Under the pieces are notes generated by a model that saw only the letters and a program-made list of their open reading frames with translations, was not told the DNA's origin and did not search any database. From the NCBI RefSeq assembly GCF_000024865.1, contig NC_013595.1, positions 9,486,001-9,550,000 of the forward strand: a stretch of DNA of 64,000 nucleotides. The letters run 5' to 3'. Below are positions 24,382 to 33,600 of this stretch, piece by piece. Within the stretch, counting starts at the first letter, position 1, and the number at the start of each line of letters is the position of its first letter. Made by a program: the position numbers and the translations under genes. This DNA comes from Streptosporangium roseum DSM 43021. GTDB taxonomy: Bacteria; Actinomycetota; Actinomycetes; Streptosporangiales; Streptosporangiaceae.

Positions 24382-25284
24382 CTATACCACCGTCGGACCG
24401 GGGACGGGGCCGTAGGCGGTGATGACGTCGCGGGCCACGCCGGCGGCCTTGAGGGACAGGGCCAGCTCGCCCGCGTGGGCCTCGGACTCGGCGAGGAAGG
24501 CGCAGGTGGGGCCGGAGCCGGAGACGAGGGTGCCCACGGCGCCCTGCTCGCGACCGGCCTCCAGGGTCCGGGCGAGGGAGCGGCGGAGCATCACGGCGGC
24601 GGGCTGCAGGTCGTTGGCCAGCTCGGAGCCGAGGGCCTTGGCGTCTCCCCGGCGGAGCGCGGCCAGCAGCGGGTCGGCGGCCCGGGGCCAGGCGATCTCC
24701 TCGCCGGTCGCCTCGCGCATGCGGTCGCACTCGGCGTAGACCTTGGCCGTGGACAGGCCGCCGTCGGCCAGGGCGAACACCCAGTGGAACCGGCCTCCCA
24801 CCTCCAGAGGCGTGAGCCGTTCCCCCCTGCCGGTGCCGACGGCCGTACCGCCGAGCAGCGCGAACGGGACGTCGCTGCCGAGGTCGGCGGCGATCTCCAT
24901 CAGGTCCTCGACCGGCAGGCCGAGTCCCCACAGCTCGTTGCAGGCGACCAGCGCGGCCGCGGCGTCGGCGCTGCCGCCGGCCATGCCGCCCGCCACCGGG
25001 ATCGCCTTTCGGATGATCAGGTTCACGCCGTAGGAGCGCCCCGCGTGCCTGGCCAGCGCCAGGGCGGCCCGGATCGCGAGGTTGTCGTCGTCTTCGGGCA
25101 CCTGGTCGGCGGACTCGCCCTCGACCCGGACGCTCATCCCGGTCTCCGCGGTGGCCGTCACCTCATCGAAGATCGAGACGGCGTGGAAGACGTTCACCAG
25201 GTCGTGGTAGCCGTCGTCACGGAGCGGCCCGACCGCCAGCTGCAGGTTGACCTTCGCGGGCACACGGACGGTCACGGAGTTCAT
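24382..25284 (-). CDS. ispE: 4-diphosphocytidyl-2-C-methyl-D-erythritol kinase
   Basis: IspE phosphorylates CDP-ME in the MEP isoprenoid pathway. From ATG 25284 it is 300 residues: VTVRVPAKVNLQLAVGPLRD (substrate site with the conserved Lys), DNLAIRAALALA, the GHMP ATP loop PVAGGMAGGSADAAAAL (about residue 95), DVPFALLGGTAVGTGRGE, and VSGSGPTCAFL near the C-terminus. A GAGGG lies just upstream. It follows rsmA by 78 bp, the standard rsmA-ispE order. Confidence 0.96.
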   Translation of the reverse strand: MNSVTVRVPAKVNLQLAVGPLRDDGYHDLVNVFHAVSIFDEVTATAETGMSVRVEGESADQVPEDDDNLAIRAALALARHAGRSYGVNLIIRKAIPVAGGMAGGSADAAAALVACNELWGLGLPVEDLMEIAADLGSDVPFALLGGTAVGTGRGERLTPLEVGGRFHWVFALADGGLSTAKVYAECDRMREATGEEIAWPRAADPLLAALRRGDAKALGSELANDLQPAAVMLRRSLARTLEAGREQGAVGTLVSGSGPTCAFLAESEAHAGELALSLKAAGVARDVITAYGPVPGPTVV

Positions 25285-25362
25285 GCGTCCCTCATCGGCG
25301 CTCGCTTGCTCGTCACGGTGTCCGATCGTAACGGGGTCTCCGCCCGCCCCACGCAAATCCCC

Positions 25363-26208
25363 CTACGCGCGATTCTCGGCGATCCGCGCGAAATCCTCCA
25401 CGGTGAGCTGTTCACCACGTTCCGAGGGGTCGATCCCGGCGGCGCGGAGCGCCTGCTCGGCGGCGGCGGGCGTACCGGCCCAAGAGGCCAGGGCGGCGCG
25501 CAGGGTCTTGCGGCGCTGGGCGAAGGCGGCGTCCACGACGGCGAACACGTCCTCGCGGGCGGCCCTGGTCGAGGGGGGCTCGCGGCGGGTCATCGCGACG
25601 AGGCCGGAGTCGACGTTGGGGACCGGCCAGAAGACTGTGCGACCGACGGGACCGGCCCGGCGGACGTCGGCGTACCAGGCGGCCTTGACCGAGGGGATGC
25701 CGTAGATCTTCGATCCGGGCGCGGCGGCCAGCCGGTCGGCGACCTCGGACTGGACCATGATCAGGATGGTCCGCAGGGACGGCAGGGTCTCCAGCAGGTG
25801 GAGCACCACCGGGACGGACACGTTGTAGGGCAGGTTGGCGACCAGCGCGGTCGGCAGGTCCTCCGGCAGGTCCTCGGGGAGGACCCGCATCGCGTCGGCG
25901 AGCACCACGGTGAGGCGCTCGGCGAACTCCGGGGCGCGCTCGGCGACGGTCAGCGGGAGCTGCGCGGCCAGGACCGGGTCGATCTCCACCGCCACCACGC
26001 CGCGGACCTCGGGGAGCAGCGCCAGGGTCAGCGAGCCCAGCCCGGGACCGACCTCGATGACCACGTCGTCCGGCCGCAACCCGGCGACCCGGACGATCCG
26101 GCGGACCGTGCCGCCGTCGATCACGAAGTTCTGGCCGAGCTTCTTCGTGGGGCGGATATCCAGCTTCTCCGCCAAATTACGTATCTCCACCGGACCGAGA
26201 AGGCTCAT
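25363..26208 (-). CDS. rsmA: 16S rRNA (A1518/A1519-N6,N6) dimethyltransferase
   Basis: RsmA (KsgA) dimethylates two adjacent adenines in helix 45 of 16S rRNA. The 281-residue protein has TKKLGQNFVIDGGTVRRIV, the SAM motif VIEVGPGLGSLTLAL, AVEIDPVL, and the catalytic NLPYNVSVP; the C-terminal helical domain includes VDAAFAQRRKTLRAAL. In most actinobacteria rpfB lies between tatD and this gene; here that slot holds a kinase and an FG-GAP gene instead. Upstream, 26209-26370 has no recognised element. Confidence 0.96.
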   Translation of the reverse strand: MSLLGPVEIRNLAEKLDIRPTKKLGQNFVIDGGTVRRIVRVAGLRPDDVVIEVGPGLGSLTLALLPEVRGVVAVEIDPVLAAQLPLTVAERAPEFAERLTVVLADAMRVLPEDLPEDLPTALVANLPYNVSVPVVLHLLETLPSLRTILIMVQSEVADRLAAAPGSKIYGIPSVKAAWYADVRRAGPVGRTVFWPVPNVDSGLVAMTRREPPSTRAAREDVFAVVDAAFAQRRKTLRAALASWAGTPAAAEQALRAAGIDPSERGEQLTVEDFARIAENRA

Positions 26209-26370
26209 GCTGGTTCCCCGCCCGGCGCGACGGCACCTGCGTCCGCCGGGCCGCTGTGCCCACTGAATCTTTCGCTGCGCTTGCTCACGGATGCACTCCC
26301 CACGTCATCCGACAAGTTTCGCGCATCGAACACACTGTGAAGACGCGTGATGGACACGGGAGGTTCCGTT

Positions 26371-28053
26371 GTGGATAACGTTGCCATACGGGGGATCGTC
26401 GGCGAGGAAGGGAATCCGCCCCGTGATGAGGACGTGAACCAGCCCGGGGTCGAGGGGTTGCGCCCCGGCGATCCGGAGCAGGTCGGGGGTTACCGGCTGC
26501 TCGGCCGCCTCGGCGAGGGCGGCATGGGGACCGTCTATCTCGCGCTGGCCCCCACCGGCCGGCCGGTGGCGGTCAAGATGGTCAAGGCGGAGTTCGCGGT
26601 CGAGGACGGGTTCGCCGCGCGGTTCCACGCGGAGGTGCGCAACGCCCGGCGCGTGGCCTCGTTCTGCACCGCCCAGGTGCTCGACAACGGCAACACCGAG
26701 GACGGCCGGCCGTACATGGTCACCGAATACATCGCCGGCACGCCGCTGTCGCGCCAGATCGCCCAGTACGGCGCGCTCGAAGCCGGCCCCCTGCACGGGG
26801 TGGCCCTCGGGGTCGCCGCCGCGCTGGCCGCGATCCACGTCGCCGGACTGGTCCACCGCGACCTCAAGCCCGCCAACGTGATCCTGTCCATGTCCGGGCC
26901 CCGCGTGATCGACTTCGGCATCGCCCGCGCCCTGGACTCCACCCAGGGCTTCACCCAGTCGGGCGAGGTGCTCGGCAGCCCCGGCTGGTGGGCTCCCGAG
27001 CAGGTGCGCGGCCTGGAGATCACCCCGGCCGCCGACGTCTTCGCCTGGGGATGCCTGGTCGCCTACGCGGGCAACGGCCGTCACCCCTACGGCCGGGGCG
27101 ACCTGGTCACCATGGCCACCCGGCTGCTCAACAGCCCGCCCGACCTGGGCGCGCTCCCCGCTCCGCTCGACGACCTCGCCCGCCGGGCCACCGCGATGGA
27201 CCCCTACCAGCGGCCCACCGCCCAGGACCTGCTGCTCGCCCTGGTCGGCGGCGGGATCGCGGCACCGGCCGGGCCGGTCGCCGCCCCCGCGGATCCGCCC
27301 ACCCTGATCGCCGGCGACATGCTCAGCCGGTCGTGGCGGCCCCCGGCCAACGTGGAGCCCGACTCCACCCAGACACTCGGCGCGCTGGACGTGAACGCCC
27401 CCTCGGCCCCCTCGGCCCCGGACCCGCTCACAGCCCCGTCCCCCGTCCCGGCTCCGGCCCCGCCGGGTACGGTCCAGACCCCGCCTCCGGCCCCGCCGGG
27501 TACGGCCCAGGCCCCGCCCCCGCCCGATACGGCCACCGCCGGGCGGTCGCCGCGCAGGCGCTGGCTGCTCGCCCTGCCGGCCGTGGCGGCGGCCCTGGCC
27601 GTCACGGTCGCCGTGCTGGTCAACACGGGCGGCGAGGCCAAGCAGGGACCGACGACCGGCACCACCGCCGGCGTCACCGACGTGGGCAGGCGGATCGCGA
27701 CCGGCTCCCTCCTCGACGCCCCGCAGCTGATCATCTCCCAGGCCCCGCGGTGCGGCCTGACCTCCTACCAGGGCGCCACCCCGGCCCGCGGCCGGTTCTG
27801 CGCGGTCCGGTGGACCCTGCTCAACACCGCGGGGACCGCGGCGGCGATCAGCCGCACCCCGCTCATCCTGGTGGACGACCGCGGCGCGCCCCACAGCCCC
27901 GAGCCGATCTCGACGGGCCTGCCGGGCACCCTGGCCCCCGGCGGCAGGGCGGACGGGGTCCTGGTCTACGACCTGCCGCCGGTCCGCAAGCCGCTGAAGC
28001 TGACCGGCCGCGTGATCGAGGGCGGATCGGAGATCGAGGTGAGGCTGTCATGA
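26371..28053 (+). CDS. Transmembrane serine/threonine protein kinase
   Basis: Start GTG 26371 has GGGAGG seven bases upstream, giving 560 residues. The kinase domain (about 35-290) shows LGRLGEGGMGTVYLA (Gly-rich loop), VAVKMVKAEF (ATP Lys), the catalytic loop VHRDLKPANVILS, IDFGIARALD in place of DFG, and an APE-like WWAPEQVRG. A 120-residue Pro/Ala linker follows, then one membrane span (WLLALPAVAAALAVTVAVLV) and an extracellular domain of about 130 residues with two Cys (APRCGLTSY, GRFCAVRW). The outer domain is not PASTA; its form (VRWTLLNTAGTAAAI...PGGRADGVLVYDLP) recalls DUF4352-like immunoglobulin folds. Its stop overlaps the start of a secreted FG-GAP protein gene (ATGA), suggesting a functional pair. 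Confidence 0.93.
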   Translation: MDNVAIRGIVGEEGNPPRDEDVNQPGVEGLRPGDPEQVGGYRLLGRLGEGGMGTVYLALAPTGRPVAVKMVKAEFAVEDGFAARFHAEVRNARRVASFCTAQVLDNGNTEDGRPYMVTEYIAGTPLSRQIAQYGALEAGPLHGVALGVAAALAAIHVAGLVHRDLKPANVILSMSGPRVIDFGIARALDSTQGFTQSGEVLGSPGWWAPEQVRGLEITPAADVFAWGCLVAYAGNGRHPYGRGDLVTMATRLLNSPPDLGALPAPLDDLARRATAMDPYQRPTAQDLLLALVGGGIAAPAGPVAAPADPPTLIAGDMLSRSWRPPANVEPDSTQTLGALDVNAPSAPSAPDPLTAPSPVPAPAPPGTVQTPPPAPPGTAQAPPPPDTATAGRSPRRRWLLALPAVAAALAVTVAVLVNTGGEAKQGPTTGTTAGVTDVGRRIATGSLLDAPQLIISQAPRCGLTSYQGATPARGRFCAVRWTLLNTAGTAAAISRTPLILVDDRGAPHSPEPISTGLPGTLAPGGRADGVLVYDLPPVRKPLKLTGRVIEGGSEIEVRLS

Positions 28054-29426
28054 GGCTTCTGACGTCCCTGCTGGTCACGGCCATGCTCGCGGTGCCGCCC
28101 GCCGCCGCCGGGGCCGCCTCCGCCCGCTCCGCCGACTGCTCGGGGGCGAGCGCGAGCGACTTCGACGGCGACGGCACGGACGACGCGGTGGTCGGCGACC
28201 CGTTCGCGGACCACCGCGGGATCGCCGGCGCCGGCGCCGTGCACGTGCTGCTCGGACGGGGCGAGGGCGCGACGGTCGTGAGCGCCCCCGAGCCCGGCGC
28301 GGGCGACGGCTTCGGATGGTCGGTGAAGCTGACCCACCTCGACGCCGACCGCTGCGCGGACCTGCTGATCGGCGCGCCGTACGCGGACGTTTCCGGGCTG
28401 CGGGACGCGGGAGCGGTCTACGCCGTGTACGGCGGAGCGGGACGCGAGGCGGTCCGCCTGGTCGCCCCCAGGCCGGAGCGCGAGGCCCACTTCGGCTGGT
28501 CCCTGGCCTCCGGTGGCACCCTGGTGGCGGTCGGCGCGCCGTACGAGGACGCCGACGGGGTGGCCGACGCGGGGGCGGTCCACCTGTTCCAGACCGGCGC
28601 GCTCGGCCAGGGCCGGCGGATCTCCCAGGACAGCGAGGGCGTCTCCGGCAACAGCGAGGCCGGCGACATGTTCGGCTGGTCGGTGGCGATCGGCAGGCTG
28701 GGCGGTGTCTCCGGCGAGCAGGACCTCGCGGTCGGCGCGCCGTACGAGAACGACGACGGGCTGGGGCGGCAGGACGGCGGCGGCAGGTCCGACTCGGGAT
28801 CCATCGCCGTGCTCTTCGACGTGCGCACCGCCCAGAGCGGATACGCCGGCCGGAAATGGGACCTGCACGAGATCGTCGACGCGGACGCGGGTGACCGGTT
28901 CGGTTACGCGATGGCCTACGCCGAGGAGGGCGACGTGGGCTACCTGGCGGTGAGCGCGCCGCTCGGCGACGGCGGGCGGGTGAAGGACTCCGGGCTGGTC
29001 CACCTCTTCCAGGCGTCCAGCACGGCGGAGATCACCCCCGCGGGCGTCTTCGACCAGGGGGCGGAAGGCGCCGCCGGCGAGGGATACGGCTTCTCGCTGG
29101 CCTTCACCGGCGAGGGCGGCGCCCGGCTGGCCGTGGGAGTCCCGTTCGACGGGCCCGACCAGCGGGGCGGCGTACGGCTGGTGCCGGTGCGGGATCCGGG
29201 ACAGACCCGGCTGGTCGGCCGGGGCGGCCCCGGTGACCGCTCCGGCTGGTCGGTGGGGTTCAGCGGGAACCGCCTGGTGGTCGGCGCGCCGGACCGGAAC
29301 GGCTCGGGAGCGGTGGCGCTGCTGGGCCGCAACGACTCCACCGGGATCCCGCTCGCGCCGGGCACCGGCAAGGTGCCCGCCCTCGACGGCGGCGGCCCGG
29401 CCGACTTCGGCGCGGCGGTGGGCTGA
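28050..29426 (+). CDS. Secreted FG-GAP (integrin-alpha-like) beta-propeller protein
   Basis: The 458-residue protein has a clear signal peptide (MRLLTSLLVTAMLAVPPAAAGA) and at least six to seven FG-GAP repeats, seen in DFDGDGTDDAVVGDPFAD (a calcium-type DxDxDG loop), DLLIGAPYADVSGL, LVAVGAPYEDADG, DLAVGAPYENDDG, YLAVSAPLGDGG, LAVGVPFDGPDQ and LVVGAPDRNGSG, each with FGWS or SGWS segments between. This predicts a single seven-bladed propeller outside the cell. The start ATG overlaps the kinase stop, so it is made together with the membrane kinase and could be its ligand, sensor partner or substrate-facing adhesin. It is convergent with tatD, with stops only a few bases apart. Confidence 0.9.
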   Translation: MRLLTSLLVTAMLAVPPAAAGAASARSADCSGASASDFDGDGTDDAVVGDPFADHRGIAGAGAVHVLLGRGEGATVVSAPEPGAGDGFGWSVKLTHLDADRCADLLIGAPYADVSGLRDAGAVYAVYGGAGREAVRLVAPRPEREAHFGWSLASGGTLVAVGAPYEDADGVADAGAVHLFQTGALGQGRRISQDSEGVSGNSEAGDMFGWSVAIGRLGGVSGEQDLAVGAPYENDDGLGRQDGGGRSDSGSIAVLFDVRTAQSGYAGRKWDLHEIVDADAGDRFGYAMAYAEEGDVGYLAVSAPLGDGGRVKDSGLVHLFQASSTAEITPAGVFDQGAEGAAGEGYGFSLAFTGEGGARLAVGVPFDGPDQRGGVRLVPVRDPGQTRLVGRGGPGDRSGWSVGFSGNRLVVGAPDRNGSGAVALLGRNDSTGIPLAPGTGKVPALDGGGPADFGAAVG

Positions 29427-29433
29427 CCGCGGA

Positions 29434-30294
29434 TCACCAGGCGCCGAAGACGGTCTCCCCGTTCGCGCTGATGGCCTCGGCGAGCCCGGCCGGCTCCATC
29501 CCCTTGACCTCGGCCAGGCAGCGCAGCGTGAGGGGGATGAGGTAGGGCGCGTTGGGCTTGCCCCGGTGCGGGGTCGGCGGGAGGTAGGGCGCGTCCGTCT
29601 CGACGAGCATCAGCTCCTTGGGCACGACCGCCGCGGCCTCGCGGAGGTAGCCGGCGTTCTTGTAGGTGACCGGGCCGGAGAAGGACATGAAGTAGCCGGC
29701 CTCGGCGCACCTGCCGGCCATCTCGGCGTCGCCGGAGAAGCTGTGGAAGACCACGACGTCCGGGGCGCCCTGGTCGGCCAGGACGCGCAGCACGTCGTCG
29801 TGGGCCTCGCGGTCGTGGATCACCAGGGCTCTGCCGGTCCGCTTGGCGATCTCGATGTGCGCCCGGAAGCTGGCGTGCTGGTCGTCCCTGGACGCCCAGT
29901 CACGGTAGTAGTCGAGCCCGGTCTCCCCCACCGCCCTGACGTGGGGGAGGCGGGCCAGCTCCTCGATCTCGGCGAGGGTCTCCGGCGTCGAGGCGTGCGC
30001 CTCGTTGGGATGGATCGCCACCCCGGCGTAGACGTCGGCGTGGAGCCCGGCGGTCTCGGCGTTCCAGCGCGAGGACGGCAGGTCGTAGCCGATCGTGACG
30101 AGCCTGGTCACCCCTACCGAGCGGGCCTCCCGGAGAATCCCCTCGATGCTCGCCTGAGCCGCCTGGGCGGCCTGGGCGACGGGGTCTCCCGAGGACGCCT
30201 GGCGGTTGCCCACCATGATGTCCAGGTGGCAGTGGCTGTCGAACACCTCGGCGGCCAGGGGTTCGGGGAGGGCGGGAAGCTTCGTCGTGCTCAC
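29434..30294 (-). CDS. tatD: TatD-family metal-dependent deoxyribonuclease
   Basis: From GTG 30294 the product is 286 residues. Metal ligands are in FDSHCHLDIM (HxH), AVGETGLDYYRD (Glu), VIHDREAHDD (His), VFHSFSGDAEMA (His), and ETDAPYLPPTPHRGKPN (Asp). Members are 3'-5' exonucleases or D-aminoacyl-tRNA deacylase-like hydrolases. A longer frame runs upstream but is Arg/Pro-rich and unlike the family. It follows metG in the same direction, as in mycobacteria; the 177-bp gap 30295-30471 holds no recognised element. Confidence 0.95.
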   Translation of the reverse strand: MSTTKLPALPEPLAAEVFDSHCHLDIMVGNRQASSGDPVAQAAQAAQASIEGILREARSVGVTRLVTIGYDLPSSRWNAETAGLHADVYAGVAIHPNEAHASTPETLAEIEELARLPHVRAVGETGLDYYRDWASRDDQHASFRAHIEIAKRTGRALVIHDREAHDDVLRVLADQGAPDVVVFHSFSGDAEMAGRCAEAGYFMSFSGPVTYKNAGYLREAAAVVPKELMLVETDAPYLPPTPHRGKPNAPYLIPLTLRCLAEVKGMEPAGLAEAISANGETVFGAW

Positions 30295-30471
30295 GGCCCC
30301 CAACCTACCGAGGAGCCGGCACGGCCCGCGCCGGGACCGCCGGGCGCGGGCCGTCTCCGGCCGGGCCGGCGGATCGACGGGCGCACCCATCCGGGCGGGC
30401 AGGCCGACGCGCACCGCCCGGCCGGGCGGATCCTCGGCGGAGGTCACCCACCCGGGCGGGCCGTACGCGCG

Positions 30472-32253
30472 TCACCCGGCCAGGCGGGCGAGCTCCTCTT
30501 CGACGATCTTCGGGTCGAGCTTGGTGAACAGCGGGGTCGGCGGGGCGAGCGGGGTGCCGGGCCGGATCGGGGTGGACTCCCAGCGGGCGGCGCCCTCGTA
30601 GGAGCCGGTGATGATCGGGTAGGACCGGCCGTCCTCCTCGGTGACCTCCTGGATCTCCGGCATTCCCGACCACACGCCGGTGCCGCCGAGCATCGCGTAG
30701 ATCTTGTTGGAGGAGCCGGGCAGGACCGGGGTGAGCAGGGTCTTGGCGTCGTCGACGACCTGGAGAGCCACGTGGAGGATGGACTTCACCCGCTCGGGGT
30801 TGTCCTTGATCTTCCACGGCTCCTGCTCGGCGAGATACCGGTTGGCCTCGCGGATGACCTCGAACGCCTCGTTCGTGGCGTTCTTGAACCGGGAGGCCTC
30901 GAACTCGGCGCCGGCCTTCGCGAAGGCCGCGCGGCTGCGCTCCAGCATCGCCCGGTCGGCGTCGGTCAGCTCGCCCGCCTCGGGGATGACGCCGAAGTTC
31001 TTGGCGGCCATCGAGATCGAGCGGTTGACCAGGTTGCCCCAGGCCGCCACCAGCTCGCCGTTGTTGCGGTTGAGGAACTCCGACCAGGTGAAGTCGGTGT
31101 CCTGGCTCTCCGGGCCGGCCACCGCGATGTAGTAGCGCAGCGCGTCGGCGTCGTAACGGGCCAGGAAGTCACGCACGTAGATGACGACCTGGCGGGAGGA
31201 GGAGAACTTGCGCCCCTCCATGGTCAGGAACTCGCTGGAGACGACCTCGGACGGCAGGTTCAGCGTGCCCAGCGCGCCCGGCTTGCCGTCCCGGGAGCCC
31301 TGGCCGTTGTAGCCGAGGAGCAGCGCCGGCCAGATCTCGGCGTGGAAGACGATGTTGTCCTTGCCCATGAAGTAGTAGCCACGGGCGTCGGGGCTCTGCC
31401 ACCACTGCCGCCAGGCGTCCGGATCGCCGGAGCGGCGGGCCCACTCGATGGAGGCGCTGAGGTAGCCGACGACGGCGTCGAACCAGACGTAGAGCCGCTT
31501 GTTGGGCTGGTCGCTCCAGCCCTCCAGCGGGATCGGCACGCCCCAGTCGAGGTCGCGGCTCATCGCACGCGGCTGCAGGTCGCCCAGGAGGTTGAGGGCG
31601 AACTTCAGCACGTTGGGCCGCCACTCGCCCTGCTTGGACTGGAGCCAGGACCCCAGCACCTCGGCGAACGCGGGCAGGTCGAGCATGAAGTGCTCGGTCT
31701 CGACGAAGATCGGCGTCTCACCGTTGATCTTGCTGACCGGGTTGATCAGCTGGATCGGGTCGAGCTGGTTGCCGCAGTTGTCGCACTGGTCGCCGCGGGC
31801 GCTGTCGTAGTGGCAGATCGGGCAGGTGCCCTCGATGTAGCGGTCGGGCAGGGTGCGGGCGGTGGACGGAGAGATCGCGCCCATCGTGGTCTTGGGGAAG
31901 ATGTAGCCGTTCTCGTAGAGACCCTTGAAGATCTCCTGCACCACGGCGTAGTGGTTGTCCGTCGTGGTCCGGGTGAACAGGTCGTAGGAGAGCCCGAGTG
32001 CCTGGAGGTCCTCGACGATCACCCGGTTGTAGCGGTCGGCGAGCTCGCGGGCGCTCACGCCCTCCTTGTCGGCCTGCACCTGGATCGGGGTGCCGTGCTC
32101 ATCGGTCCCGCTGACCATCAGGACCTTGTTGCCCACCATCCGCTGGTAGCGGCTGAACATGTCGGACGGCACGCCGAATCCGGAGACGTGTCCGATGTGG
32201 CGGGGGCCGTTGGCGTAGGGCCACGCGACGGCGGTCAGGATGTGCTGGGACAT
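30472..32253 (-). CDS. metG: Methionyl-tRNA synthetase
   Basis: The 593-residue class I synthetase has the HIGH motif as YANGPRHIGHVSGFG (residues about 13-27), a zinc knuckle with CPICHYDSARGDQCDNC (about 143-159), DEHGTPIQ, the KMSKS loop as KFSSSR (about 348), and the anticodon-binding helical domain (FLNRNNGELVAAWGNLVNR). No C-terminal tRNA-binding OB fold is attached, as is usual for this actinobacterial type. It lies 25 bp upstream of tatD's block and follows a GT2 gene on the same strand. Confidence 0.97.
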   Translation of the reverse strand: MSQHILTAVAWPYANGPRHIGHVSGFGVPSDMFSRYQRMVGNKVLMVSGTDEHGTPIQVQADKEGVSARELADRYNRVIVEDLQALGLSYDLFTRTTTDNHYAVVQEIFKGLYENGYIFPKTTMGAISPSTARTLPDRYIEGTCPICHYDSARGDQCDNCGNQLDPIQLINPVSKINGETPIFVETEHFMLDLPAFAEVLGSWLQSKQGEWRPNVLKFALNLLGDLQPRAMSRDLDWGVPIPLEGWSDQPNKRLYVWFDAVVGYLSASIEWARRSGDPDAWRQWWQSPDARGYYFMGKDNIVFHAEIWPALLLGYNGQGSRDGKPGALGTLNLPSEVVSSEFLTMEGRKFSSSRQVVIYVRDFLARYDADALRYYIAVAGPESQDTDFTWSEFLNRNNGELVAAWGNLVNRSISMAAKNFGVIPEAGELTDADRAMLERSRAAFAKAGAEFEASRFKNATNEAFEVIREANRYLAEQEPWKIKDNPERVKSILHVALQVVDDAKTLLTPVLPGSSNKIYAMLGGTGVWSGMPEIQEVTEEDGRSYPIITGSYEGAARWESTPIRPGTPLAPPTPLFTKLDPKIVEEELARLAG

Positions 32254-32278
32254 GGTGCCAAGCCTAAGGGACGCGGGC

Positions 32279-33499
32279 TCAGGCCTTGGTGCTCTCCCGG
32301 GATACGGCCTCGGCGGCCTCCTCGGCGGCCGAGGCGGCCACGTCGATGGGGGTCTCCCTGGTCCGGCGGATGCCGAGGATGCTGACGAACAGCGCCGCGA
32401 AGATGGTCTGGAAGCTCATGATCAGCGCGGTGGCCGAGGGCACGACCAGGCGCAGCGACTCCGACGGGATCAGCGTGCCGAAGCTGCGCGTCTGCCAGTG
32501 GACCAGCGAGGCGACCAGACCGCCGAGACCGGCCAGCGCCAGCAGGCCGCCGACGACCAGGCCCTTCTCCAGGGTCACGATGTCGACGAGCCTGCGCACC
32601 CGCCTGTCCTCGGGCAGGAAGCCCTCCTCCGCCGCGTAGACCTTGGTGAACACCGCGAACAGCACCGCCTGGAAGCCGATCACCATCGCGGCGGAGGCGC
32701 CGACCAGGGTGTCGACGTCGAAGGCGAGCTTGCCGATGTAGACCGGGCCGAAGGTCAGGGCGGCGCCCGCGACCAGGCCGAGGGTCATCAGGACCATGCC
32801 GGGGATGAGGAACAGCCAGCGCGGGCTGTAGAGCATGAGGAAGCGCAGGTGGCGCCAGCCGTCGCGCCAGGAGCGCAGGTGCGGCGGCCGGGAGCGGCCG
32901 TCGGGCGACAGCGTGGTGGGCACCTCGCGCACGTCCAGCCCGGACAGCGTCGAGCGCACCACCATCTCGCTGGCGAACTCCATGCCGCCGGTCTGCAGGC
33001 CCAGCTTGAGGATGGAGTCGCGCCGGAAGCCGCGCAGCCCGCAGTGGAAGTCGCCGATGGCGCTGGGGAAGAACAGGCGGCCGATGAAGGAGAGCACCGG
33101 GTTGCCGAGGTAGCGGTGGAGCGGGGGCATGGCGCCCGGCGCGATGCCGCCCTTGAACCGGTTGCCCATCACCAGGTCGGCGCCGTCGCGCAGCTGCTCG
33201 ACGAACGGCAGCAGCGCGGTGAAGTCATAGGAGTCGTCGGCGTCGCCCATGATGACGTACCGGCCCCGGGCGGCCCGGATGCCGCCCATGAGAGCGTTGC
33301 CGTACCCCTTGGCGTCCACGTGCACGACCCGGGCGCCGGCGTCTCGCGCGAGCTGCTGCGAGCCGTCGGTGCTGCCGTTGTCGGCGATCAGCACTTCTCC
33401 GTCGATCCCGTGTTCCCGCATGCAGGCCAGTGCCTTGCGTACGCAGGTCTCCACGGTCTCCGCCTCATTCAAGCAAGGCATGACCACGGTCAGTTCCAC
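32279..33499 (-). CDS. Membrane-bound GT2 glycosyltransferase (polyprenyl-phosphate sugar synthase-like)
   Basis: The 406-residue protein opens with the GT-A domain of dolichyl-phosphate sugar synthases: ELTVVMPCLNEAETVETCVR, LIADNGSTDGSQQLA, YGNALMGGIRAARGRYVIMGDADDSYDF (DxD-type), and DFHCGLRGFRRD with HLRFLMLYSP. The C-terminal 180 residues carry about four membrane spans and a cytoplasmic tail. Such enzymes load a sugar onto polyprenyl phosphate for GT-C transferases in the periplasm. A GT-C gene starts divergently 100 bp away, and two protein O-mannosyltransferases follow, so it may supply or parallel their donor. The sugar is unknown. Confidence 0.87.
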   Translation of the reverse strand: MELTVVMPCLNEAETVETCVRKALACMREHGIDGEVLIADNGSTDGSQQLARDAGARVVHVDAKGYGNALMGGIRAARGRYVIMGDADDSYDFTALLPFVEQLRDGADLVMGNRFKGGIAPGAMPPLHRYLGNPVLSFIGRLFFPSAIGDFHCGLRGFRRDSILKLGLQTGGMEFASEMVVRSTLSGLDVREVPTTLSPDGRSRPPHLRSWRDGWRHLRFLMLYSPRWLFLIPGMVLMTLGLVAGAALTFGPVYIGKLAFDVDTLVGASAAMVIGFQAVLFAVFTKVYAAEEGFLPEDRRVRRLVDIVTLEKGLVVGGLLALAGLGGLVASLVHWQTRSFGTLIPSESLRLVVPSATALIMSFQTIFAALFVSILGIRRTRETPIDVAASAAEEAAEAVSRESTKA

Positions 33500-33600
33500 G
33501 TCTCAACCCCTCATGTACGGCACAGGCCAATCTCATCATGATGCCCTCTATCGAGTACTGCGCGGGTCAACTCCGTGAAACGACTGGCATCCTGTAATGC

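Noticed and set aside
23299..26340. 1013-codon plus-strand open frame
   Set aside because: It lies fully antisense to the ABC-F, ispE and rsmA genes, has shadow-type composition and no RBS or family match.
29430..32385. Long plus-strand frame over tatD and metG
   Set aside because: Antisense to two certain genes, with composition dominated by Gly, Arg, Val and Asp from third-position GC bias.
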